DNA of 64,000 nucleotides from Pseudomonas oryzihabitans (GCF_001518815.1 NZ_CP013987.1:1095001-1159000); one strand, 5' to 3'. Shown: positions 10,015 to 26,040, numbered from the stretch's first letter. A program made the numbers and translations. The notes: generated by a model from the letters alone, not told the origin.

Positions 10015-10132
10015 GTAGGTTGGGCTGAGCACGGCGAAGCCCAACGCTGCCCAGGTCGAGCCCGCATGTTGGGCTTCGGTGATGGAGCTGCCTCAGCCCA
10101 ACCTACGTTCTGGAGGGCGAAGGGACGCTTCG
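10015..10132. repeat. Tandem hairpin repeat unit 2 of 3
   Basis: 118 bp unit with almost perfect nested arms: GTAGGTTGGGCTGAG ... CTCAGCCCAACCTAC outside and GAAGCCCAAC ... GTTGGGCTTC inside. It ends in a short linker resembling GAGGGCGAAGGGACGCTTCG that joins it to the next unit. Confidence 0.9.
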
Positions 10133-10240
10133 GTAGGTTGGGTTGAGCGCAGCGAAGCCCAACGCTGCCCAGGTCGAGCCCGCATGTTGGGCTTCGGCGA
10201 TGGAGCTGCCTCAGCCCAACCTGCGTTCTGGAGGGCGATA
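10133..10240. repeat. Tandem hairpin repeat unit 3 of 3
   Basis: Third unit, very close to unit 2 but with GTTGAGC for GCTGAGC in the left arm and CTGCG for CTACG on the right. Its linker GAGGGCGATA runs directly into the next repeat family at 10241. Confidence 0.9.
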
Positions 10241-10447
10241 GCTGCGTAGGGTGGGCAACGGCGCAGCCTTGGCCACGCGGGGTGATGCCGGATGCCAGTG
10301 GAAAACGCTGCGCGGTTTTCCACGCTACGGGCTTCGTTTGGCTAGACCCTCACCCCAGCCCCCGAGGGAGAGGGGGCAGTATCGTGCCTCACATATCCTG
10401 CGGCGTTTCCCGGGCGGGTCGGTAGTCGGCGATGGCGGGGACGTGCA
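10241..10447. repeat. Tandem duplication copy A (includes mltF 3' end remnant)
   Basis: 207 bp, over 90 percent identical by eye to copy B that follows. It holds three hairpins: GTGGGCAA / TTGGCCAC (one mismatch), GTGGAAAAC / GTTTTCCAC, and a truncated form of the CTCTCCC / GGGAGAG hairpin (5 bases lost). Its last 59 bases (10389-10447) duplicate the 3' end of mltF including the stop codon, with two base changes. Confidence 0.9.
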
Positions 10448-12401
<1,954 letters not shown>

Positions 12402-15400
12402 ATGCTGATCCTGCGCGGCGCTCCCGCTCTTTCTTCGTTCCGTCACGGCAAACTTCTCGACCAGCTGACTCGCCTGGTTCCCGGTGTTTCCGGGCTCTAT
12501 GCCGAGTTCGTTCATTTCGCCGAAGTCGCCGGCACCCTGAGCGCGGAGGAAGAGGGCATCCTCGGCCGACTGCTGCAATACGGCCCCAGCGTCCCCCAGC
12601 AGGAACCCAGCGGCGCGCTGTTCCTGATAGTGCCCCGCCTGGGCACCATTTCGCCTTGGTCGAGCAAGGCCACCGACATCGCCCACAACTGTGGCCTGGC
12701 GCAGATCGAGCGCCTGGAGCGCGGCGTGGCCTACTACGTCGCCGGCGAACTGGACGCCGCTGCCCACGAGCAGCTGGCCGCGGCCCTGCATGACCGCATG
12801 ACCCAGCGCGTGCTGCCGACCCTGGACGCCGCCGCCGACATCTTCAGCCATGCCGCGCCCAAGCCGCTCACCGCGGTAGACGTGCTCGGCGGTGGTCACG
12901 CTGCCCTGGAGCAGGCCAATCTGGAGCTGGGCCTGGCCCTGGCCGAGGACGAGATCGACTACCTGGTCAAGAGCTTCACCGCCCTGGGGCGCAATCCCCA
13001 TGACATCGAACTCATGATGTTCGCTCAGGCCAACTCCGAGCACTGCCGGCACAAGATCTTCAATGCCAGCTGGGACCTCGACGGCGAAAGCCAGGAGAAG
13101 TCGCTGTTCGGCATGATCAAGAACACCTACGAGATGAACCGCACCGGCGTGCTGTCCGCCTACAAGGACAACGCGGCGGTCATGGAAGGCTTCACCGCCG
13201 GGCGCTTCTATCCCGACGCCGACTCCCGCGAGTACGGGGCGCACAGCCAGCCCGTGCACATCCTGATGAAGGTGGAGACCCACAACCACCCGACCGCCAT
13301 CGCTCCCTTCCCCGGCGCCTCCACCGGCTCCGGCGGCGAGATCCGCGACGAAGGTGCCACCGGCCGTGGCTCCAAGCCCAAGGCCGGCCTGACCGGCTTC
13401 ACCGTCTCCAACCTGAACATCCCCGGTTTCGAGCAGCCCTGGGAGCAGCCCTACGGCAAGCCCGAGCGCATCGTCACCCCACTGGACATCATGATCGAAG
13501 GCCCGCTGGGCGGCGCCGCCTTCAACAACGAATTCGGTCGTCCGGCCCTGGCCGGCTACTTCCGCACCTTCGAACAGCAGGTCGAGACCCCGCGTGGTCC
13601 CGAGGTGCGTGGCTACCACAAGCCGATCATGCTCGCCGGCGGCCTGGGCAACATCCGCGCCGACCACGTGCAGAAGGGCGACATCTCGGTGGGCGGCAAG
13701 CTCATCGTGCTGGGTGGTCCGGCCATGCTGATCGGTCTGGGCGGCGGCGCCGCCTCGTCCATGTCCACCGGTGCCAGCTCCGCCGACCTGGATTTCGCCT
13801 CGGTGCAGCGCGAGAACCCGGAAATGGAGCGCCGCTGCCAGGAGGTCATCGACCGCTGCTGGCAGCTGGGCGAAAACAACCCCATCACCTTCATCCATGA
13901 CGTAGGCGCGGGCGGCCTGTCCAACGCCTTCCCCGAACTGGTCAACGATGCCGGTCGCGGCGGCCGCTTCGAATTGCGCAACGTGCCGAACGACGAGCCA
14001 GGCATGAGCCCGCTGGAGATCTGGTGCAACGAGTCCCAGGAGCGCTACGTGCTCTCCGTGGACGCCGAGAACTTCGAGACCTTCAAGGCCATCTGCGAAC
14101 GCGAGCGCTGCCCCTTCGCCGTGGTCGGCGAGGCCACCGAGGAGCGCCAGCTGACCGTGGCCGACAGCCACTTCGGCAACAACGCCGTGGACATGCCGCT
14201 GGACGTCCTGCTCGGCAAGCCGCCGCGCATGCACCGCAGCGCGACCCGTGAAGCCGAACTGGGCGACGCCTTCGACGGCGCCGGCCTGGACCTGACCGAG
14301 TCGGTCGAGCGTGTGCTGCGTCACCCGGCGGTGGCCAGCAAGAGCTTCCTGATCACCATCGGCGACCGCACCATCACCGGCCTGGTCGCCCGCGACCAGA
14401 TGGTCGGCCCCTGGCAGGTCCCGGTAGCCGACTGCGCCGTGACCGCCACCAGCTTCGACGTCCACACCGGCGAAGCCATGGCCATGGGCGAGCGCACCCC
14501 GCTGGCGCTGCTCGACGCGCCCGCTTCCGGCCGCATGGCCATCGGCGAGACCATCACCAACCTGGCCGCTGCGCGCATCGAGAAGCTCGGCGACATCAAG
14601 CTCTCCGCCAACTGGATGGCTGCCGCCGGCCACCCGGGCGAAGACGCGCGCCTCTATGAAACCGTCAAGGCGGTAGGCATGGAGCTGTGCCCGGAGCTGG
14701 GCATCACCATCCCGGTCGGCAAGGACTCCATGTCCATGAAGACCCGCTGGCAGGACGGCGGCGAAGACAAGAGCGTCACCGCACCGCTGTCGCTGGTGAT
14801 TACCGGCTTCGCCCCGGTGCAGGACATCCGTCGCACCCTGACCCCCCAGCTGCGCCTGGACAAGGGCCAGACCGACCTGATCCTAATCGATTTGGGTCGT
14901 GGCCAGAATCGCCTGGGCGGCTCCATCCTCGCCCAGACCCATGGCAAGCTCGGCCAGCAGGCTCCCGATGTCGACGAAGCCGAAGACCTCAAGGCCTTCT
15001 TCGCGGTGATCCAGGGCCTCAACCAGGACGGGCTGCTGCTGGCCTACCACGACCGTTCCGATGGTGGCCTCATCACCACCGTGGTGGAAATGGCCTTCGC
15101 CGGTCACTGCGGCCTGGCCCTGCGCCTGGACGCCCTGGCCGCCGACCGTGACGAACTGACCCGTGCGCTGTTCGCCGAGGAGCTGGGCGCCGTCATCCAG
15201 GTGCCCCAGGACTTCACCCACGAGGTGCTGGCCCAGTTCAGCGCGGCCGGTCTGGAAGATTGCGTGGCGGTGATCGGTAATCCGGTCAACGGCTACGAGA
15301 TCAACATCCACTACCACGACGAGCACCTGTACCGAGCCGAGCGGCGCATGCTGCAGCGCGTCTGGAGCGAGACCAGCTTCCAGATCCAGCGCCTGCGCGA

Positions 15401-16301
15401 CAACGCCGACTGCGCCCAGCAGGAATTCGATGCCCTGCTGGAAGAGGATCATCCGGGTCTGTCCGCCAAGCTGGCCTATGATCCCAACGAGGACATCTGC
15501 GCCCCCTACATCAAGAAGGGCGTGCGGCCCCAGGTCGCCATCCTGCGCGAGCAGGGCGTCAACGGTCAGGTGGAGATGGGCGCGGCCTTCGATCGCGCCG
15601 GCTTCGCCGCCATCGACGTGCACATGAGCGACATCCTCTCCGGTCGCATCGACCTGGCGGACTTCAAGGGCGTGGTCGCCTGTGGCGGCTTCTCCTATGG
15701 CGACGTGCTCGGCGCCGGCGGTGGCTGGGCCAAGTCCATCCTGTTCAACGCCCGCGCCCGTGACGGCTTCCAGCAGTTCTTCGAGCGCACCGACACCTTT
15801 ACCCTGGGCGTGTGCAACGGCTGCCAGATGGTCGCCAACCTGCGCGAGCTGGTGCCCGGCAGCGAATTCTGGCCGCGCTTCGTGCGCAACCGCTCCGAGC
15901 AGTTCGAGGCGCGGGTGGCCATGGTTCAGGTGCAGGATTCGCCCTCCCTGTTCCTCGCCGGGATGGCCGGGTCGCGGCTGCCCATCGCCATCGCCCACGG
16001 CGAAGGCTTCGCCGAGTACCCGAACCAGCAGGCGCTGGTTGCCGCCGATGTGTCTGGCACCGTGGCGCTGCGCTACGTGGACGGTCACAGCAAGGTCACC
16101 GAGGCCTATCCGGCCAACCCCAACGGTTCGCCGCTGGGCATCACCGGTCTGTCCAGCCAGGACGGTCGCGTGCTGTTGATGATGCCGCACCCAGAGCGCT
16201 GCTTCCGCGCCGTGCAGAACTCCTGGATCCCGGCCGACTGGCAGGGCGAGGACGGCGGCTGGATGCGCCTGTTCCGCAACGCCCGGGTCTGGGTGGACTG
16301 A
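12402..16301 (+). CDS. purL: Phosphoribosylformylglycinamidine synthase
   Basis: Large single-chain FGAM synthase of purine synthesis (FGAR + ATP + glutamine to FGAM). 1,299 residues, the normal length of the proteobacterial fused type. N-terminal PurS-like region, two AIRS-like ATP-binding halves ([20 protein letters not shown] is a strong block), and a C-terminal class I glutaminase domain with nucleophile Cys in [12 protein letters not shown] and the PHPERCF His-Glu pair. The ATG at 12402 gives [14 protein letters not shown], the family start; the earlier in-frame ATG at 12381 would add seven residues. A terminator follows at 16319. Confidence 0.98.
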   Translation: MLILRGAPALSSFRHGKLLDQLTRLVPGVSGLYAEFVHFAEVAGTLSAEEEGILGRLLQYGPSVPQQEPSGALFLIVPRLGTISPWSSKATDIAHNCGLAQIERLERGVAYYVAGELDAAAHEQLAAALHDRMTQRVLPTLDAAADIFSHAAPKPLTAVDVLGGGHAALEQANLELGLALAEDEIDYLVKSFTALGRNPHDIELMMFAQANSEHCRHKIFNASWDLDGESQEKSLFGMIKNTYEMNRTGVLSAYKDNAAVMEGFTAGRFYPDADSREYGAHSQPVHILMKVETHNHPTAIAPFPGASTGSGGEIRDEGATGRGSKPKAGLTGFTVSNLNIPGFEQPWEQPYGKPERIVTPLDIMIEGPLGGAAFNNEFGRPALAGYFRTFEQQVETPRGPEVRGYHKPIMLAGGLGNIRADHVQKGDISVGGKLIVLGGPAMLIGLGGGAASSMSTGASSADLDFASVQRENPEMERRCQEVIDRCWQLGENNPITFIHDVGAGGLSNAFPELVNDAGRGGRFELRNVPNDEPGMSPLEIWCNESQERYVLSVDAENFETFKAICERERCPFAVVGEATEERQLTVADSHFGNNAVDMPLDVLLGKPPRMHRSATREAELGDAFDGAGLDLTESVERVLRHPAVASKSFLITIGDRTITGLVARDQMVGPWQVPVADCAVTATSFDVHTGEAMAMGERTPLALLDAPASGRMAIGETITNLAAARIEKLGDIKLSANWMAAAGHPGEDARLYETVKAVGMELCPELGITIPVGKDSMSMKTRWQDGGEDKSVTAPLSLVITGFAPVQDIRRTLTPQLRLDKGQTDLILIDLGRGQNRLGGSILAQTHGKLGQQAPDVDEAEDLKAFFAVIQGLNQDGLLLAYHDRSDGGLITTVVEMAFAGHCGLALRLDALAADRDELTRALFAEELGAVIQVPQDFTHEVLAQFSAAGLEDCVAVIGNPVNGYEINIHYHDEHLYRAERRMLQRVWSETSFQIQRLRDNADCAQQEFDALLEEDHPGLSAKLAYDPNEDICAPYIKKGVRPQVAILREQGVNGQVEMGAAFDRAGFAAIDVHMSDILSGRIDLADFKGVVACGGFSYGDVLGAGGGWAKSILFNARARDGFQQFFERTDTFTLGVCNGCQMVANLRELVPGSEFWPRFVRNRSEQFEARVAMVQVQDSPSLFLAGMAGSRLPIAIAHGEGFAEYPNQQALVAADVSGTVALRYVDGHSKVTEAYPANPNGSPLGITGLSSQDGRVLLMMPHPERCFRAVQNSWIPADWQGEDGGWMRLFRNARVWVD

Positions 16302-16318
16302 GTCCACGGCTTGCGCCT

Positions 16319-16353
16319 GACGAAACCCGCGCCTCGGCGCGGGTTTCGTCTTT
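16319..16353 (+). terminator. Rho-independent terminator of purL
   Basis: Perfect 14-bp stem: arms 16319-16332 (GACGAAACCCGCGC) and 16337-16350, 4-base loop CTCG, followed by TTT. It starts 17 bases after the purL stop. Confidence 0.85.
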
Positions 16354-16403
16354 CTGGGAAGGGATTAAGCTGAAGGGACCGTCCAGCGTCTCCGGAGTCC
16401 TCG

Positions 16404-16718
16404 ATGTTCAAGCTGTGTTTCTATGTTCCCGACTCGCACCTCGATGCCGTCAAGCAGGCGATCTTTGCTGTCGGCGGTGGCCGCCTCGGGCTCTATGACA
16501 GTTGCTGCTGGCAGGTCCAGGGCCTCGGTCAGTTCCGTCCACTGGCGGGCAGCCAGCCGCACCTGGGCGAGCAGGGCAGTCTCGAACAGCTAACGGAATG
16601 GCGAGTGGAGCTGGTACTGGGCGATGAGCAGGTCGCCCGCCAGGCCGTGGCGGCGCTAAAGGAGGTGCATCCCTATGAAACGCCGGCCTACGACGTGGTG
16701 CAGGTGCTGGATTTCTAG
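16404..16718 (+). CDS. NIF3/YqfO-like C-terminal domain protein
   Basis: A 104-residue cytoplasmic protein (MFKLCFYVPDSHLD...) made only of the ~100-residue insert domain found inside NIF3/YqfO proteins, recognisable by the start FKLCFYVP and the end HPYETPAYDVVQV. Stand-alone forms are widespread in pseudomonads; I recall one beside purL in P. aeruginosa. The domain resembles PII/CutA folds. Biochemical role is not established. The ATG follows a GGAGTCCTCG ribosome site. It is convergent with the small HTH gene, with 3 bases between stop codons. Confidence 0.85.
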   Translation: MFKLCFYVPDSHLDAVKQAIFAVGGGRLGLYDSCCWQVQGLGQFRPLAGSQPHLGEQGSLEQLTEWRVELVLGDEQVARQAVAALKEVHPYETPAYDVVQVLDF

Positions 16719-16721
16719 CTG

Positions 16722-17018
16722 TCAGGGATAGCCGAGAACGGTCTTGATCCGCGCAAGCTCACGCTCCACCCAGCGTGGATCCACCGCGCCCCAATCGCGG
16801 ATCTCGTAGCCGCCCGCGTTGTTGCGCGCGCCGTCGCCCTGCACGAACTGGCAGTCGATATCCAGATCGGCCAGGGCCAGCAGGGTGTCCTGGGCCGTAC
16901 GCCGCGGCATGCCGGTGGCGGCCATCAGCGCGGGTACGCTGGTGGCGGTGCCGCTGGCCACCAGCCAGGCCACATAGAGCCGGCGATAGAAGCTGGTCTT
17001 GGTCTTGCTTACGTCCAT
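16722..17018 (-). CDS. Small winged helix-turn-helix protein
   Basis: A 98-residue protein with a predicted HTH at about residues 27-50 (VPALMAATGMPRRTAQDTLLALADL), of the kind found in small winged-helix regulators conserved in Pseudomonas. No ligand domain. The ATG at 17018 has GGAAGA 7 bases upstream. It lies 18 bases beyond the valS terminator, so it may use its own promoter or readthrough. Target genes unknown. Confidence 0.8.
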   Translation of the reverse strand: MDVSKTKTSFYRRLYVAWLVASGTATSVPALMAATGMPRRTAQDTLLALADLDIDCQFVQGDGARNNAGGYEIRDWGAVDPRWVERELARIKTVLGYP

Positions 17019-17036
17019 GAAAATCTTCCGGTCAAG

Positions 17037-17063
17037 AAAAAGCCCACCGCGAGGGTGGGCTTC
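17037..17063 (-). terminator. Rho-independent terminator of valS
   Basis: Arms AGCCCACC (17041-17048) and GGTGGGCT (17054-17061), 5-base loop. On the minus strand it is followed by five T, 8 bases after the valS stop. Confidence 0.85.
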
Positions 17064-17070
17064 AGGGGCA

Positions 17071-19902
<2,832 letters not shown>

Positions 19903-19987
19903 GGAGGGGGCTTTTGTCGCTGGAAGAGGAAAGCCTCCGAGTATAGCGACTCCAGCCCGCCGACGGCAGGGCGCCTTGCCCGTCGGC

Positions 19988-20350
19988 TCAGGAGCGTTGC
20001 AGGAGTTCTTCCAGGCGTTGTGCCAGGCGGCGCTGCAGTTCGGCTTCCAGGCGCGGCAGCTGCTCGTCGAGCAGTTCCTGCAGGATGGCCGGTGCCTCCT
20101 GGCGCAGGCGGACGTGGGCCAGGTCTTCGCGCGGCGCGCTGGGCGTCACGTCTTCGATGGACTCCGGCACGATCTGGTCGAGCAGTGGCGGAATGGCCTT
20201 GAGGCGCTCGGCGCTGGGGGCGATGACATCGGACAGGATGGGGATACCGTCGGCGCTGCTCGGCTGGACCGTGTTACGGCTCTTGTCGAGCACCTGGCGG
20301 ATGGCTTCGAGGTCTTGCAGGACGTGCGCGGGAGGCTTGGTGCTGGTCAT
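19988..20350 (-). CDS. Conserved hypothetical protein between holC and valS
   Basis: A 120-residue acidic, mostly helical protein ([21 protein letters not shown]...). It has no signal peptide and no known catalytic motif. The C-terminal half (about 75-118) is Leu/Glu/Arg-rich and could form a coiled coil ([25 protein letters not shown]). It starts 5 bases after the holC stop and ends 85 bases before valS, so it is part of the same transcript. A similar gene occupies the same place in P. aeruginosa as I recall. A role linked to HolC or to DNA polymerase III is possible only by position. Confidence 0.75.
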   Translation of the reverse strand: MTSTKPPAHVLQDLEAIRQVLDKSRNTVQPSSADGIPILSDVIAPSAERLKAIPPLLDQIVPESIEDVTPSAPREDLAHVRLRQEAPAILQELLDEQLPRLEAELQRRLAQRLEELLQRS

Positions 20351-20355
20351 GGATA

Positions 20356-20784
20356 TCAGACACGCGACAACTGATGGTCCTGTAGAGCATAGCCAAGCTT
20401 GCGGTAGAAGCGAAAACCTTCGCGCATCGCCTGGCGCACGTCGGGGGCCTCGACGACCACCTCGGCGATCCGGGCGAAACCCGCATGGCAGGGCGGTGGG
20501 GCCAGGGTCAGGTTGATCAGCAGTTCGCCCGTCTGCTCGGCGGGCGTGGTCAGGCCGAGTACCACCGGACTGTCACTGGCGGTTTCCGCCAAGTCGTGGG
20601 GAATGAAGCTGTCGGGGCGGAAGGCCCACAGCTGTTCGTCCAGGCGCTGACGCTGCTCGGTGTCGGCGCAATGCACATAGACCGGCATGCCCTGCTTCCA
20701 GGCCTTGTCCACCAGCCGGCAGGCGAAGGCCAGCCGCGCCGCGGGATCGGTGGAGGGCAGGACATAGAAGTCGACACGGGTCAT
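20356..20784 (-). CDS. holC: DNA polymerase III subunit chi
   Basis: 142-residue chi subunit, part of the clamp-loader complex; with psi it links the polymerase to SSB-coated DNA. The family start TRVDFYVLPSTDPAARLAFACRLVDKAW is clear, as is the HCADTEQRQRLDEQLWAF segment near residues 39-56. Position directly below pepA is conserved in many gammaproteobacteria. A 12-bp hairpin separates it from pepA. Confidence 0.96.
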   Translation of the reverse strand: MTRVDFYVLPSTDPAARLAFACRLVDKAWKQGMPVYVHCADTEQRQRLDEQLWAFRPDSFIPHDLAETASDSPVVLGLTTPAEQTGELLINLTLAPPPCHAGFARIAEVVVEAPDVRQAMREGFRFYRKLGYALQDHQLSRV

Positions 20785-20814
20785 GGAGGATCACGCAGAG
20801 AAGAGGGAAACGGC

Positions 20815-20844
20815 AAGGCCGCGACGTAGGGGCGTCGCGGCCTT
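20815..20844 (-). terminator. Hairpin between pepA and holC
   Basis: Perfect 12-bp stem: arms AAGGCCGCGACG (20815-20826) and CGTCGCGGCCTT (20833-20844). It starts 10 bases after the pepA stop on the minus strand. There is only a GCCGTTT tail, so it may reduce rather than stop transcription into holC, or protect mRNA ends. Confidence 0.55.
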
Positions 20845-20854
20845 GGGCAGAGGC

Positions 20855-22438
<1,584 letters not shown>

Positions 22439-22525
22439 TCAACGGGTGGGCCTTGCGACGCCAGCCTTGCAACCGAGCTAGTGTGAGCGTTCGCGCCAGA
22501 GCCTGACAACCCTGGAGAATCCTGT

Positions 22526-23638
22526 TTGATCGTCTTCCGCTATCTGTCTCGAGAAGTTCTCACCACCCTCGGTGCGGTCAGTGCCGTGCTGCTGGTGATC
22601 ATCATGAGCGGCCGTTTCATCAAGTACCTGGCCCAGGCGGCCCAGGGCCTGCTGGATCCGGGCGTGCTCCTGCTCATCATGGCCTACCGGATTCCCGGCT
22701 TCCTGCAGTTGATCCTGCCGCTGGGCCTGTTCCTCGGTTTCCTGCTGGCCTACGGCCGGCTGTACCTGGACAGCGAGATGACCGTGCTCACCGCCACCGG
22801 CCTGAGCCCGCGCCGCCTGCTGGCCTACAGCATGGCCCCCGCGGCGGTGGTCGCCCTGGTGGTCGCCTGGCTGAGCCTGTCGCTGGCGCCCCTGGGCGTG
22901 CAGAAGGTCACCAGCATCCTCAACCAGCAGGATGCCATGACCGAGTTCGACACCCTTGAGCCGGGACGCTTCCAATCCTTGAGGGACAACTCGCGGGTCA
23001 CCTACACCGAGCGCCTGTCGGCGGATCGCAGCCAACTGGGCGGTGTCTTCATTTCCGAGCGCAACACCTCCGCCGCGGGCGGCAAGGACCGCGGCGTAGG
23101 CGTGCTGGTAGCCGATACCGGGCGTCAGGAAATCCATCCCGATGGCAGTCGCTACCTGATCCTGCAGAACGGTTTCCGCTACGACGGCGTGCCGGGCCAG
23201 GCCGACTACCGTGCGGTGCAGTACGACACCTATGGCGTCCTGCTGCCCAAGCCGGAGGTGAGCGAAGACATCAGCGAGCGTGACGCCGTCACCACCGGCG
23301 AACTCATGCGCAGCAACGAGCTACAGTATCGCGGCGAGCTGCAATGGCGGCTGTCGCTGCCGATCCTGGTATTCGTAGTGACCCTCATCGCGGTGCCCCT
23401 GTCCAAGGTCAATCCGCGCCAGGGCCGCTTCCTCAAGCTGCTGCCGGCGATCCTGCTGTACATGGCCTACCTGTCGCTGCTGATCGCCGCTCGTGGTGCC
23501 CTGGACAAGGGCCGCCTGCCGCCGGCCATCGGTCTGTGGGGCGTGCACCTGCTGTTCCTGGTGCTGGGCCTGCTGCTGGCCTTCTGGGAACCGCTCACGG
23601 CGCGTCTGCGCGGTCGCAAGCCGGAGGTAGCGGCATGA
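22526..23638 (+). CDS. lptF: LPS export ABC transporter permease LptF
   Basis: One of the two inner-membrane permease subunits that, with the LptB ATPase, extract lipopolysaccharide from the inner membrane toward the LptC-A-D bridge. 370 residues, six membrane segments (three before and three after a periplasmic beta-jellyroll domain at about 125-265). The start is TTG at 22526 (MIVFRYLSREVL), preceded by GGAG at a 9-base spacing; no suitable ATG is near. Its stop overlaps the lptG start (ATGA). Confidence 0.97.
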   Translation: MIVFRYLSREVLTTLGAVSAVLLVIIMSGRFIKYLAQAAQGLLDPGVLLLIMAYRIPGFLQLILPLGLFLGFLLAYGRLYLDSEMTVLTATGLSPRRLLAYSMAPAAVVALVVAWLSLSLAPLGVQKVTSILNQQDAMTEFDTLEPGRFQSLRDNSRVTYTERLSADRSQLGGVFISERNTSAAGGKDRGVGVLVADTGRQEIHPDGSRYLILQNGFRYDGVPGQADYRAVQYDTYGVLLPKPEVSEDISERDAVTTGELMRSNELQYRGELQWRLSLPILVFVVTLIAVPLSKVNPRQGRFLKLLPAILLYMAYLSLLIAARGALDKGRLPPAIGLWGVHLLFLVLGLLLAFWEPLTARLRGRKPEVAA

Positions 23639-24696
23639 ACAAGCTCGACTGGTACATAGGTCGCACCGTCTTCGTCAGCATCCTCGCGGTGCTGGGCGTG
23701 ATCGTCGGTCTGGCCCTGCTGTTCGCCTTCATCGACCAGCTCGGCGACTTCGATGACAACTACGGCGTCGCCGAGGCCCTCAAGTTCGTCCTGCTCACCA
23801 CGCCGCGGCGGGCCTACGAGATGCTGCCCATGGCTGCGCTCATCGGCTGCCTGATCGGCCTGGGCACCCTGGCCAGCAGCAGCGAGCTGATCGTGATGCG
23901 CGCCGCCGGCGTTTCCCTGGGGCGCATCGTCTGGGCAGTGATGAAGCCGATGTTCGTGCTGCTCATCGCCGGCATCCTGGTCGGCGAGTACGTGGCGCCC
24001 TGGTCGGAGAACCTGGCCCAGAGCGGTCGCGCCCTGGCGCAAAGCGCCGGCAAGGCGCAGAGCTCGCGGCACGGCCTCTGGCATCGCCAGGGCCACGAAT
24101 ACACCCACGTCAACGCCGTGCAACCCAACGGCCTGCTCCTGGGCGTGACCCGCTACGAATTCGACGACAATCGCCACCTGCTGCAATCCAGCTTCGCCCA
24201 GCGCGGTATCTATCGCGGCGATCACTGGGAGCTGGAAAACGTCAGCATCACCGACTTCGGCAATCGCCAGACCAGCGTCCGCCAGGAGCCCAAGGTGATC
24301 TGGAACGTCGAGCTGACCCCACAGGTGCTCGACACCGTGATCATGGAACCGGATGCGCTGTCGATCTCCGGGCTGTGGTGGTACATCCACTACCTGGCCG
24401 ATCAGGGCCTGAGCAACAAGAGCTACTGGCTGGCGTTCTGGTCGAAGATCTTCCAGCCGCTGGTGACCGCCGCCCTAGTGCTGATGGCGATCTCCTTCAT
24501 CTTCGGCCCGCTGCGCTCGGTGACCCTGGGTCAGCGGATCTTCACCGGCGTGATCATCGGCTTCGCCCTGCGGATCTTCCAGGACCTGCTGGGACCGTCC
24601 AGCCTGGTATTCGGCTTTTCGCCGCTGCTGGCCGTACTGGCACCGGCGCTGCTCTGCGCCGTGGCCGGGGTGCTGCTGCTGCGACGGGCCGGCTAG
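23635..24696 (+). CDS. lptG: LPS export ABC transporter permease LptG
   Basis: Partner permease of LptF in the LptB2FG lipopolysaccharide extractor. 353 residues with the same six-segment layout and a periplasmic beta domain at about 125-255. The family start is MNKLDWYIGRTVFVSILAVL. The ATG at 23635 overlaps the lptF stop by four bases, indicating translational coupling. It is convergent with a small gene whose stop is 20 bases away. Confidence 0.97.
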   Translation: MNKLDWYIGRTVFVSILAVLGVIVGLALLFAFIDQLGDFDDNYGVAEALKFVLLTTPRRAYEMLPMAALIGCLIGLGTLASSSELIVMRAAGVSLGRIVWAVMKPMFVLLIAGILVGEYVAPWSENLAQSGRALAQSAGKAQSSRHGLWHRQGHEYTHVNAVQPNGLLLGVTRYEFDDNRHLLQSSFAQRGIYRGDHWELENVSITDFGNRQTSVRQEPKVIWNVELTPQVLDTVIMEPDALSISGLWWYIHYLADQGLSNKSYWLAFWSKIFQPLVTAALVLMAISFIFGPLRSVTLGQRIFTGVIIGFALRIFQDLLGPSSLVFGFSPLLAVLAPALLCAVAGVLLLRRAG

Positions 24697-24715
24697 GGCC
24701 CGTCGGCGGCGTCGC

Positions 24716-25036
24716 TCAGGCGGCGCCCTTGCGCGCCACTGGCTGCAGCTGCAGCCAGCCGGCGTGCTCCTCGCAGAAGCTCAGGATCCGTTGCACGCGA
24801 CGGATCTGGTCGCGATCACGGCATTCGCCCACCACGGTCCGCACCAGCAGATCGACGTTCTGCATGTGGATCAGTCGCAGATCCGGACTCATGTCGGCAA
24901 AGTCTTCCATCTCGCCCATGCGCGTCTCGCAACGTGAAAGCAAGCGCTCGATGAAGTCGGGGGAGAGGCGGGTCGGAGGCTGGGCTGTTTCCAGGTCCTT
25001 GACCGCCACCTGGGAAAGGGGGGAGAGCGTTTCCAT
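24716..25036 (-). CDS. Conserved hypothetical protein
   Basis: A 106-residue soluble, mostly helical protein (METLSPLSQVAVKDLE...). No catalytic motif recognised. It contains Cys residues at CETRMGEMEDF, ECRDRD and FCEEH that are not spaced as a zinc site. A TTG six bases upstream (25042) is the alternative start; I prefer ATG 25036. It is convergent with lptG. A small gene in this place beside lptG is known in other pseudomonads. Confidence 0.7.
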   Translation of the reverse strand: METLSPLSQVAVKDLETAQPPTRLSPDFIERLLSRCETRMGEMEDFADMSPDLRLIHMQNVDLLVRTVVGECRDRDQIRRVQRILSFCEEHAGWLQLQPVARKGAA

Positions 25037-25135
25037 GTGCAAGATCTCGCGTCCATATCGAAGTCTTACTATTGCACGCTTTGCCCTGCGGATTCAGCTG
25101 CCGATTGTCAGCTGGCTCAGCGGTCGTCCTCCAGG

Positions 25136-25603
25136 CTAGGGACCAGTACCCGCTTCTTTCGTCGCCACGTCCAGCAACATCGATCGCGCCTTGAGATATG
25201 ACTGTTTGCGCTGCAGGTCGGCTGGATGATCGATGGTCAGCGTCGCCAGATAGGTCTGCCAGGCGGCCAGATAGGCCTTCTGCGCATTGCGCAGCAGCCG
25301 ATCCTGGCCCGCTGGCAACTCACCGGTAGCCTTCTCCTCCTGAGCATCAGCCTCAGCCTGACAGCGGCTCAGCCGCTGACGAAAGTCCGCCAGGCGCTCC
25401 TGCTCGCCTGCTAGGCGAGCGTTGTTGCCATGCAACACCAGCAATTCGCAGCCATAGAGCGCGCTGTGCAACCGGGCCTGCAGGGTCCAGCTGGGCGAAC
25501 GGCTCAGCTCAGTACCTGCGTCAGCTGGATTGGCTGGTTGCTGCACGGCGCAGCCGCCCAGGGGCAGCAGCAGGGCGAGTAACAGGGCAGGGGAGCGGTG
25601 CAT
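25136..25603 (-). CDS. Small envelope lipoprotein
   Basis: A 155-residue protein with a signal peptide MHRSPALLLALLLPLGGC and lipobox Cys18. The mature part is helical, with heptad-like Leu/Gln/Arg content at about 65-110 (LAGEQERLADFRQRLSRCQ). No enzyme domain. The ATG at 25603 is chosen because it is directly followed by the signal peptide; the frame stays open 135 bases upstream but that part overlaps the preceding small lipoprotein gene. Distance to that gene is 35 bases, so the two lipoproteins form a short operon. Role unknown. Confidence 0.75.
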   Translation of the reverse strand: MHRSPALLLALLLPLGGCAVQQPANPADAGTELSRSPSWTLQARLHSALYGCELLVLHGNNARLAGEQERLADFRQRLSRCQAEADAQEEKATGELPAGQDRLLRNAQKAYLAAWQTYLATLTIDHPADLQRKQSYLKARSMLLDVATKEAGTGP

Positions 25604-25638
25604 GGTCTGATCTCGGCAAATCTCAGGCAAACGGCAGC

Positions 25639-25809
25639 CTACTGGTAACGTTGCCATTCCCGATACTTGTCCACCAGGTAGTTGCCAACCGGTTGAGACT
25701 TCTTGCAGTCCTCGCCACTCAGAGGGCTGGGCTCGCACACGGGGTCGGCATAGCTGTAGTGGTTGCAGCCGGCTAGTAGCAGGGCGAGGCCCAGAAGCAG
25801 AGTTTTCAA
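25639..25809 (-). CDS. Very small lipoprotein (56 aa)
   Basis: A 56-residue reading frame that begins with TTG at 25809: signal peptide KTLLLGLALLLAGC, lipidated at Cys15, then a short Cys-containing tail (DPVCEPSPLSGEDCKKSQ) and the end LVDKYREWQRYQ. The signal peptide and clean lipobox make a real gene likely in spite of the small size and non-ATG start. It lies 35 bases upstream of the next lipoprotein gene on the same strand. Two Cys in the tail could form a disulfide. No function known; upstream ribosome site is weak. Confidence 0.65.
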   Translation of the reverse strand: MKTLLLGLALLLAGCNHYSYADPVCEPSPLSGEDCKKSQPVGNYLVDKYREWQRYQ

Positions 25810-26012
25810 CGTACGTACTTTCGTAGGTTCAGGGAATGGACGCTAGGCTTCCAAAATTTTGGAGTCACGTTTTGATAGTACCTGAGCTGTACCTTTTGAA
25901 GGCGGCGAGGCATCACCGGCTGCTCATTGTAGAAGGGGCTCTAGCAAGCTCATCGGGTCTGTCGTTATCGCCTGTTGAGACGACAGACGGTCGTACGGAT
26001 ATAGTCGGAGGA

Positions 26013-26040
26013 TTGTGACGTAATTCTCATAAGGTAAAAT
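26013..26040 (+). promoter_or_regulatory. Candidate sigma-70 promoter for the 26103 lipoprotein
   Basis: -35 TTGTGA (26013-26018), 16-base spacer, -10 TAAAAT (26035-26040). The element sits in an AT-richer stretch (25810-26102) about 60 bases before the start codon of the downstream lipoprotein gene. The rest of that 293-base gap shows no gene that I can support. Confidence 0.5.

Noticed and set aside
25836-26018. 60-codon frame before the PEGA-like lipoprotein
   Set aside because: Overlaps the promoter region, no convincing ribosome site or domain.
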